Both the position numbers and the translations under genes were made by a program. 64,000 nucleotides of DNA from Mytilus galloprovincialis (lineage: Eukaryota; Mollusca; Bivalvia; Mytilida; Mytilidae). The DNA is taken from positions 34,377,440 to 34,441,439 of the forward strand of contig NC_134841.1 in the NCBI RefSeq assembly GCF_965363235.1, given 5' to 3'. Of the stretch, positions 56,401-64,000 are shown piece by piece; positions within the stretch are counted from its first letter, which is position 1; every line of letters begins with the position of its first letter. The notes beneath the pieces are model-generated. The model had not been told where the DNA came from. It made no database searches and worked only from the letters and a program-made list of their open reading frames with translations.

Positions 56401-59400
56401 AAGATGTGGTGTGAGTGCCAATGAGACAACTCTCCATCCAAATAACAATTTAAAAAAAAAGTAAACCATTATAAGTCAATGTACGGCCTTCAACACGGAG
56501 CCTTGGCTCACTCGAACAACAAGCTATAAGGTAGCAATACACAGTTAGGAGTTTAGTTTCGCATTATGGCCCCTGTGGATTTTTCAAACAGGAAAGTTAG
56601 TGTGTAATAAAATTCATTTTTAGACAGCTGAGTACTAATTTAGCCTTCAAAGATGGTTTATAAGAGCATCAAGATTGTTTTTAACATGTTTTATGGGCTA
56701 TTTTCTGTTTGACAATCCGTATTTTCATAGCTTGACCGGCCATCGGTCCAGAAATTAATGTAATGTTTACGAACACTTTTTTTCTACACGAAGTTTTTGA
56801 CACAATTTTACAAAAAAATGAGACGAAAGACATATGATTTTCATTGGATCTACTGAATGCTATATGTACACAGTTTCAGAAAAGGTATTACTGCAAGCGA
56901 TTGAAATTCTACTTTTAGCCAAATTTTGGGGAAATATGTGACATCTTTTCCCCCCTTTTTGCAATATTTTACAGCAAATAAGTGCAGATTGTTGCCATGG
57001 ATACACCCCAAAGAAATTATATTTTACCATTTTATATACTGGATATAAAATCTATGGAAGATTCTGATTACATACATATGCACATATATGACACAAACAG
57101 TAAGCTTAGTATTGCAAAAAAAGCAATGAAAAGGGGATGGTAAAATTTATGAGGGCAAATTTTAATATTTTTTCCTAACTGTTTATTGCTACCTTATGGC
57201 ATACTTACCAAGCTCAGAATTGTATAATTTAAGACTTTTCATACCACAAATCTATTGATATTTAGATTCTAAATCAACTTCTGAGGGAATTAAGTCTTTA
57301 AGAATGACAATACATGTCAATTTTATTGTTTACAGTCCTTAGCAACCAAAATTAGACATTTTGACACAAGGCTTATATATGTACTCTAATGGCTTAACCG
57401 TTGCTTCTGAAGGATTGGGGTGCATGTAGTAGCCTAAGAATTGAACGCGTTTGTTTTTTTCTTGCGAATATATCAAATTATTATTTTTATCAAGATTTCA
57501 TGTTACATTTTGGCATATATTAAATGTATAGTTGAATCAGATGTAGGAAATTAATTCCCTACTACCAAGTTTTTTAATCAAGGCTTAGGTATGCAATAAA
57601 CATAAAGATTAACATTTTCATGCTTGAAATTGCTAAATTTTGTACAATTTTGCATCATCAGATATCTTATTAAGATTTTCAACTAAAAAAACTGACAAAA
57701 AAGGTATAGTTTTAAAGATTTGGCCAAAAATTAAGGTAGAAACAAGATTTTACACTTTGACTTGGCATTTTTCTTTAAATCAATTTTTGTCGCGTTTCAG
57801 TGTCAACTGCTAACCTTCATAAAATATTCATTACTCAACCAATTTTCAAAAATAAAAGGCCATTTTACTCGTTTAAGCTAGCAGAACACAGAAAATTAGT
57901 AAAAAGGGATAATTCGAAAAAAATATTTACTATTAAGGTAGCAATACACAGTTAGGAGTTTAGTTTCGCATTATGGCCCCTGTGGATTTTTCAAACAGGA
58001 AAGTTAGTGTGTAATAAAATTCATTTTTAGACAGCTGAGTACTAATTTAGCCTTCAAAGATGGTTTATAAGAGCATCAAGATTGTTTTTAACATGTTTTA
58101 TGGGCTATTTTCTGTTTGACAATCCGTATTTTCATAGCTTGACCGGCCATCGGTCCAGAAATTAATGTAATGTTTACAAACACTTTTTTTCTACACGAAG
58201 TTTTTGACACAATTTTACAAAAAAATGAGACGAAAGACATATGATTTTCATTGGATCTACTGAATGCTATATGTACACAGTTTCAGAAAAGGTATTACTG
58301 CAAGCGATTGAAATTCTACTTTTAGCCAAATTTTGGGGAAATATGTGACATCTTTTCCCCCCTTTTTGCAATATTTTACAGCAAATAAGTGCAGATTGTT
58401 GCCATGGATACACCCCAAAGAAATTATATTTTACCATTTTATATACTGGATATAAAATCTATGGAAGATTCTGATTACATACATATGCACATATATGACA
58501 CAAACAGTAAGCTTAGTATTGCAAAAAAGCAATGAAAAGGGGATGGTAAAATTTATGAGGGCAAATTTTAATATTTTTTCCTAACTGTTTATTGCTACCT
58601 AAAGGGCCCCAAAATTACTAGTGTAAAACCATTCAAACGGGAAAACCAACGGTCTAATCTATATAAAATTAGAAAAAAGCGAGAAACGAGAAACACGTAT
58701 AAATTACATAAACTACTGTACATGAGATTCCTGACTTAGGACAGGTGCAAACCTTTGCAGCGGGATTAAACGTTTTAATGGATCAAAACCTTCTCCCTAT
58801 TTCCGAAACAATAGCATAACATAACAACATAGAAAAACGCACGGTAAAATATCAATTAGCAGGCTTAACTCAATCAAAAAACGTACATTAATACACTATA
58901 AACGAATAAATTTGATCTGCGATATCTGTCTGCAAATGCACAGTTAATAAAATATTAGGGACACACATTCAAGGCCAAAAAGCAAACAAAAATGATCTTG
59001 ATATCTATATCACTAACAGAAAGCTGAATACTAAAATTTATGATAAAAGAGTTGATTTTTCATTTCCTATCGTTAATTATCCATTTTTAAATGGTGACGT
59101 TCCCTTGTCACCATCTTACGGTGTTTATATATCTCAACTTGTACGATTCGCTCGTGTATGTAACAATGTTGTAGATTTTAACGAGAGAAATTTATGTATT
59201 ACTGAAAAATTATTACACCAGGGTTTTCGATATCACAAACTAGTCAAAACATTTACTAAATTTTATCATTGGTATAAGAACATCATTCGTAAATATAGCT
59301 CAACATGCAGACTTCTTATACGTTCAGGTATTTCACATCCAATTTTTTATGGAAATATTCTTTATAAAGCACAAAGGTGTCAGTATTCACCTCAAAAACT

Positions 59401-62400
59401 AACAAAACCTTTGAATAGACTTATTAAGAAGGGATATAGTTACGATACTGTTGTCAGGTCATTAAAGATTGCATATTTTGGCGTTAATATTGATTCACTT
59501 ATAGGGTCTTTGCATCGGAACTAAACACATTTATTCAAAAACCAGTTGTTGGCATGACACGGGTTATGTTCTTCTCATATATGTTATGATGGTATGATAC
59601 TAAACCCCTAACGGGAAGGATGTGCCTGATGTTCATATAATGAAATCATAATCTTTCAGTCAGTTTAATTGAAGTCTGGAGCTGGCATGTCAGTTAACTG
59701 CTAGTAGTCTGTTGTTATTTATGTATTATTGTCATTTTGTTTATTTTCTTTGGTTACATCTTCTGACATCAGACTCGGACTTCTCTTGGACTGAATTTTA
59801 ATGTGCGTATTGTTATGCGTTTACTTTTCTACATTGGCTAGAGGTATAGGGGGAGGGTTGAGATCTCACAAACATGTTTAACCCCACCGCATTTTTGCGC
59901 CTGTCCCAAGTCAGGAGCCTCTGGCCTTTGTTAGTCTTGTATTATTTTAATTTTAGTTTCTTGTGTACAATTTGGAAATTAGTATGGCGTTCATTATCAC
60001 TGAACTAGTATATATTTGTTTAGGGGCCAGCTGAAGGACGCCTCCGGGAACGGGAATTTCTCGCTACATTGAAGACCTGTTGGTGACCTTCTGCTGTTGT
60101 TTTTTTTCTATGGTCGGGTTGTTGTCTCTTTGGCACATTCCCCATTTCCATTCTCAATTTTAAGTTCAAACAATGCCATGGCAAGTCACCACTGCAAAAT
60201 ATTCAACCCTTCGAAAATATTCACTTAGAAAAAAAAACGATTTAAAAAAAATACAGGTAAATCTTGAAGTTTATACAAATGTAGTAAGAAGAAACAAAAT
60301 ATAACTGCATGTACGATACTAAATATAACTACATGTACGATACTAAATATAACTACAAGTACGATACTAAATATAACTACATGTACGATGTGTTACCAGA
60401 AAGAAAGCAGAAATATATCATAGTAAAACACAGCTTTAAACATAAACTTAATGTATGAGTCGGTTGACAATTTGGGGTATGCTGATTTGTTGGTAAATCT
60501 TATTTATGGACATCATCCACATTTACAATTTCGCTATCTTTTATGGTTTCTGCAAAATAAAATGGAAAAAAAAACATCGTTCAAAGACAATAGCTCCTGT
60601 AATTATGATGTCAATTTACAATTTAGGTCATGATGTTTACTTGTAAATCTTCTTTGCTTAACATTTTTGTTATTTCTGTTTCTATCTATTATGTTTTTGT
60701 AAAAATTGTAAAACATTGTCAAGAGAAATAATTTTTTTACGAGTTAAACTGATTATTTTACCATGATGGCTTATTTGTAGGTCTTCTGTTGCTTAACAAT
60801 TTTGCTTTTACAATTGCTGTTGATGATTTCGTCAATGTGATTTAACAAAAACAAAACTCCTCATTTGATATATATTACTTTGTTAAGAAGATGGCATCTA
60901 TTTTTATGCTTCATTAAACTGAAAAGTGCACTTCAGGAAAGAATGGGAAATGGATGGACATATAACAGAAAAATAATGTATGAACATATTTAAAGCTATT
61001 TAAGTAAATTTAATTATTTATTTTTCAGGATTTTGATGATGCTTTTCTAACAGAAAGGAATTTCCGATGGAATTTAGCAGAATGTCCCCGAATTTTAGAT
61101 TTCGTGTTTGCTATGAAAAGCAAGGAAGATGCACAAATTGTAAATGTTATCATAAAAGAATTTATCGAAGAAGTGAAACCAGTGTTGTGTCAGTTAAGGA
61201 AAGGTAAAATGATTTTAAGTATTCGCTACTCTGTTTCAAAATATGAAATTATGGAAAGATAGTAGTGGTTACCAGGTTGTTTTTAAGGCACAGCATAGAT
61301 AAAAACAGAGGATTCCGAATATCTGGCAAAAATTCAAAAACAACATTTATTAACTCCATCAGAGTTTTTTCTTTCATACATTGACACGTAACATTTACGA
61401 TTATGATATTAATGTACCCAAAAAAGGAAAAGAACCTTTTTAATGCATTGTAACGTCCCTAGACTTTATTACTTCTCCATTCTGATAAAAAACAATCGAA
61501 AATAAAAAAAAATAGACCAGAATCAGTTAACTTTAAAAATATTTAAATCAATTTATCTTCTTAACGCCCATTGCATAGCATTCCAATGTTTTCATGGTTA
61601 TCTCTAAACGTTACAATATACTTAATCAACTGTATTATTTCTAATTATTTGGCGTATATCATATATACTTCAGTAAAATATCATTTTTCCTACAAAAGCT
61701 CTAAATATTAGATGAACTCATTATAAATACCAGACTAACCATTTTGACCCTCGTTTCGTCTACAAAAAAATGCAGTTGAATCAAACACGATAAAAAAGCT
61801 TAATAAAATTTGAAGTTGAGCAACATTGATGATTCAACATTTTGAAAGGTTTTTCCAAATACATCTATATCTGAGACAGAAAAAAGTATTTTTGATATTC
61901 AAGTTTTGTGAACAGTTTATTTATGACCATTATAGAATACAACGAAATGGGTTTTTATCTTACATTTATAAAAACAGGTCTGCACGAAATAATCGCGTAT
62001 AATTACTATAAAAACGTGCTCACAAAATTATGCGGAAGCCAAAAATTAACAAGGAGTTCCTGTTTTAACTATTCAAATGTGTCAGTTAACCATATATGCC
62101 ACCTGACGTCGAAATTGTCTGATCATGTAGAAGTCTATAGATTTAGAAAAAAGAAAAATAACAAAAAATACTGATCTCCAAGGAAAATTCGAAACGGAAA
62201 TTATCGTAAAAAAGATAATATCAAAAGTTCAAACACATTTAATGAATAGAGAACTGTTATAATCTTGACATATGGCACAGGCTTTTCTATATGTAAAACA
62301 ATGATGGATTAAACCTGGTTTTTAAAAGTAGCTAAACTCTCACTTGTATGTCAATCGTATTAAAGTCCATTATACTGATAGCAATGTGTGAGCAAAACAA

Positions 62401-62994
62401 ACGGACATCATACGTTACATTAATGAAAGAACGAATAAATAAAACTCAAAGGACTGACTTTTTGCATTGAATTAAAATATATTTTGTCGTTTTTCAGTAC
62501 TTATTCACGGTGACCTTAATGAAAGTAACATTCTGCTCAAGGAGGGTCAATCCAGCGTTCCACAGGAAACACGACATTGCGATGTTATAGGTATAATTGA
62601 CTTCTTGGACATGCATAACAGTTACACAATAACTGACTTAGCAATTTTGATAGCACACATGTCTACGGAGTGTAAATGTATGGACCCACTAGATTCAGGA
62701 GGGCACATCATAGCAGGATATCTTACAGAAAGAAAACTTACAGCTTCAGAAATCGATATTCTGAGGATATTAATCTGTTGTAGAATATCACATGTTGTAG
62801 TTGTGTCAGAGTATACTCTCACAATGGACCCTGGTAACAAATACATATTATCTTTCATCGAAAGGTATAAACCTCTTCTTTGGAAATACTGGAACACATC
62901 AAAAGCTGAACTGCATGAACGATGGAAGACAATTCTTAAAGAATACGGCATGAAACATTTATACATGGTTAAAAATGATAATGAAAGCATTTAA
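53103..62994 (+). CDS. HYKK: Hydroxylysine kinase-like protein, copy B
   Basis: Joining 53103-53430, 54897-55013, 56161-56291, 61029-61203 and 62498-62994 gives 1248 nt, 415 aa, open throughout. Exon lengths and phases equal those of copy A except exon 5, which lacks two codons after the catalytic loop and reads five codons further before its stop. The lysine in YVLKV, the loop HGDLNESN and DFLDM are kept, so activity is plausible. Intron 3 has grown to about 4.7 kb through nested insertions. As in copy A, an AG acceptor-like site lies 14 nt before the ATG. Whether both copies are expressed cannot be told here. Confidence 0.9.
53515..54175 (-). mobile_element. Penelope-like fragment private to copy B intron 1
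   Basis: Interrupts the 'gtacaatacataatcttaat' stretch that is continuous in copy A near 35105-35125. It holds the tail and a few degraded coding words of the family. Confidence 0.7.
54302..54422 (-). mobile_element. SINE-like repeat private to copy B intron 1
   Basis: Inverted copy of the 15745-type repeat (ggtatgattgctaatgagac). Copy A reads 'actttcagctataaag' without it; TCAG is present on both sides, a possible 4-bp target duplication. Confidence 0.7.
54897..55013 (+). CDS. HYKK: HYKK copy B exon 2
   Basis: 117 nt between TTATTACAG and GTAACC; nearly identical to copy A, with VTKDSK in place of VTKESK at its end. Confidence 0.88.
55650..55845 (+). repeat. Dispersed SINE-like repeat, copy 4 (intron 2 of copy B)
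   Basis: Orthologous with 36460-36725, but cut short after 'gaaggccgaacgttgata'. Confidence 0.65.
56161..56291 (+). CDS. HYKK: HYKK copy B exon 3
   Basis: 131 nt between TTTTATAG and GTATGA; the protein is unchanged from copy A. Confidence 0.88.
56300..56392 (+). repeat. 24-bp minisatellite, left part in copy B
   Basis: Just under four units of gatactaaatataactaca plus tgtac before an insertion interrupts the array. Confidence 0.85.
56393..56529 (-). repeat. Dispersed repeat X, left half
   Basis: Matches 19148-19285 up to 'caagctataa', where the composite element enters. The right half resumes at 58600. Confidence 0.8.
56530..57193. mobile_element. 664-bp TIR element, copy A
   Basis: Ends ggtagcaatacacagtta and taactgtttattgctacc, inverted with one mismatch. 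Non-coding. Left neighbour TAA, right neighbour TTA. Confidence 0.75.
57194..57936. other. Segment captured between the two TIR elements
   Basis: AT-rich; no frame, no similarity to other parts of this window. Bounded by TTA on the left and TAA on the right. Confidence 0.5.
57937..58599. mobile_element. 663-bp TIR element, copy B
   Basis: Same orientation as copy A; I see two differences by eye (one substitution near 58172 and one A fewer in a run near 58522). TAA on both sides. Confidence 0.75.
58603..58830 (-). repeat. Dispersed repeat X, right half
   Basis: Resumes with agggccccaaaattactagt, matching 19286-19520. Confidence 0.8.
58979..59524 (+). pseudogene. C-terminal fragment of a Penelope-like reverse transcriptase
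   Basis: An open stretch of about 180 codons ending TAA with no start of its own: IYDKRVDFSFPIVNYPF, SPSYGVYISQLVRFARVCNN, then a Lys/Arg-rich tail (SLKIAYFGVNIDSL). These are blocks downstream of the polymerase core; fingers and palm are missing, so it is a 5'-truncated insertion. It belongs to a related but distinct family from 2470-3706. Confidence 0.7.
59525..60167 (+). mobile_element. 3' tail of the 58979 retroelement
   Basis: Non-coding tail ending 'ccatttccattctcaatttt'; a decayed relative is at 14940-15067. Confidence 0.6.
60296..60389 (+). repeat. 24-bp minisatellite, right part in copy B
   Basis: The array resumes and runs into gatgtgttaccagaaag, as in copy A, showing that everything between 56392 and 60296 was added inside it. 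Confidence 0.85.
61029..61203 (+). CDS. HYKK: HYKK copy B exon 4
   Basis: 175 nt between TTTTTCAG and GTAAAA; a few replacements (LTERNFRW against LRERNFQW). Confidence 0.88.
62498..62994 (+). CDS. HYKK: HYKK copy B exon 5
   Basis: 497 nt from TTTTTCAG to TAA. It lacks the Cys-Asp pair seen in copy A before QSSVPQ. The loss of one A near the end changes ...VKK-stop into ...VKNDNESI-stop. Confidence 0.9.
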
Positions 62995-63359
62995 CTTGAA
63001 TGTTGTTAGCTGCAATTTAGACAAGCATGAACCTGTGTTTTCTATTTGTTTCCAACATAAAAATAGAATGATATTTCTCTTTTACCACTTACTTTGGTTC
63101 AATGCTATCAAACTAAACTCAAGGACATCGCTGTTGCATAATTTGCCCCAAGTCAATAATTCAATCTCACTTGAATCCGTATTAATGTGACCTACAATCT
63201 TACCTTTGTTGCAAATGGATTGCGCATGCGCTCAACATGTTCAAGGATTACATTTGTACTACGAATGTCAGCGGAAAAAAGTGAAACTAGGATAGTCAGT
63301 TACAGGCAGCTGATTTCGTTGAGCGATTTTACCCGATAAAATCGTTCCTATAAATGAGA

Positions 63360-63670
63360 TGCGACAGATACCAAAGAGACAGCCAAACTCATAGATCGAA
63401 AATAAACTGACAACGCAATGGTTAAAAAAGAAAAAATACAAACGGACAAATAATAGTACACAAAATACAACATAGAAAACAAAGGACTAAGCAATACGAA
63501 CCCAACAAAAAACTGGGGTGATCTCAAGTGCTCCGGAAGGGTAAACAAATCCTGCTCCATATGTTACAGCCGTCGTGTTGCTCATGTGATCGCAATCCCG
63601 ATTTAATAATAGTCTAGTACAGTTAATCACATTCGTGAAAAGGAAACGGGATTGTAGTTACGACATTTTT
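63360..63670 (-). mobile_element. Penelope-like tail fragment downstream of copy B
   Basis: Counterpart of 41278-41590, nearly identical. Confidence 0.65.
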
Positions 63671-63929
63671 TTTCCGTTACAAATTTTATTTATTACACTA
63701 TTAGATGCTACTTTATGATATGGAACAAAAGCAACAAAAAAATCAATTCGTTATGGCCCAAGATGACTTCTAAAAATCTTTATATCTTTATAAGCTCTAA
63801 ATCATAGCCTTAAACACGCATGCCTTGTAAAGGAGAAGCAGAGAATACCAAAGAGACATAGAAACTCATAAGTGTCAACAAAGCCATGGCAAAAAAAGAC
63901 AAAGACAAACAACAGTTATAATATAAAAA

Positions 63930-64000
63930 ATCCAGATGCTCCGCAAGTATGGACGCAACATTTAAGCTTGATACAGCTCTGAATTTGGATTGTGATTAAA
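63930..64000 (+). mobile_element. TIR/satellite element, copy iv, start only
   Basis: Begins tccagatgctccgcaagtat as at 41860 and leaves the window. Confidence 0.6.

Larger units (their letters stand above)
56530..58599. mobile_element. 2.07-kb composite Harbinger-like insertion
   Basis: Two direct copies of one 664-bp TIR element (56530-57193 and 57937-58599) enclose a 743-bp segment. The whole is flanked by TAA (56527-56529 and 58600-58602), and the empty site is visible at 19281 onward. A 3-bp TAA duplication and ends beginning GG fit PIF/Harbinger-type elements. Confidence 0.75.
51985..64000 (+). repeat. Segmental duplication, unit B (runs off the window)
   Basis: Counterpart of 33515-41926. 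It is longer because of private insertions at about 53515-54175, 54302-54422 and 56392-60295. It lacks a segment equivalent to about 33840-33930. Confidence 0.9.

Noticed and set aside
56530..58599. Reading the two 664-bp direct repeats as LTRs of a small retroelement
   Set aside because: Each repeat has its own inverted ends beginning GG and ending CC; there is no TG...CA, primer binding site or polypurine tract, and the duplication is 3 bp. It is kept only as an alternative.
62622..62990. 122-codon minus-strand frame
   Set aside because: Shadow of kinase exon 5.

Overview
The window is AT-rich eukaryotic DNA with short, intron-split genes and very dense interspersed repeats. No bacterial-type operons, ribosome binding sites or CRISPR arrays are visible. 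The repeat families, especially the tail in which a minus-strand 'gatgtggtatgattgccaatgag' run recurs and the TIR element ending in 'gcggtcgtataaa', together with the protein sequences, point to a marine bivalve, most likely a mussel of the genus Mytilus. That assignment is inference from recognised repeat style, not a database match.

Four protein-coding genes can be reconstructed by following exon frames through consensus GT/AG sites. (1) Minus strand, 15577 down to 54 and running off the left edge: a gene with an N-terminal coiled coil, a long polar linker and a von Willebrand factor A (VWA) domain with an intact MIDAS start (DTSES). Eleven exons are placed. (2) Minus strand, 27823 to 20978: a complete three-exon gene for mitochondrial large-subunit ribosomal protein mL43 (MRPL43), 194 aa. 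(3) and (4) Plus strand, 34708-40900 and 53103-62994: two tandem, intact five-exon copies of a hydroxylysine kinase-like gene (HYKK/AGPHD1 family, aminoglycoside phosphotransferase fold), 412 and 415 aa.

The two kinase genes sit in a segmental duplication. About 33.5 to 41.9 kb matches about 52.0 kb to the window end, separated by roughly 10 kb of repeat-rich spacer. Copy B has gained several insertions since the duplication: a truncated Penelope-like fragment and a SINE-like repeat in intron 1, and a nested stack of almost 4 kb in intron 3. Copy A has a private triplication inside intron 4.

The rest is mobile DNA in several layers. It includes degraded Penelope-like reverse transcriptase fragments, TIR elements carrying satellite arrays, hAT-like elements with apparent 5-bp target duplications, and a composite Harbinger-like structure caught inside another repeat with a clean 3-bp TAA duplication. 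One TIR element has internal motifs that switch orientation at its centre. Three 36-40 bp near-perfect palindromes are each flanked by an exact 7-bp direct repeat. The palindromes are the most unusual observation: they look like extremely short mobile insertions. All coordinates come from reading the sequence by eye; splice sites were checked for frame continuity but not by transcript data.
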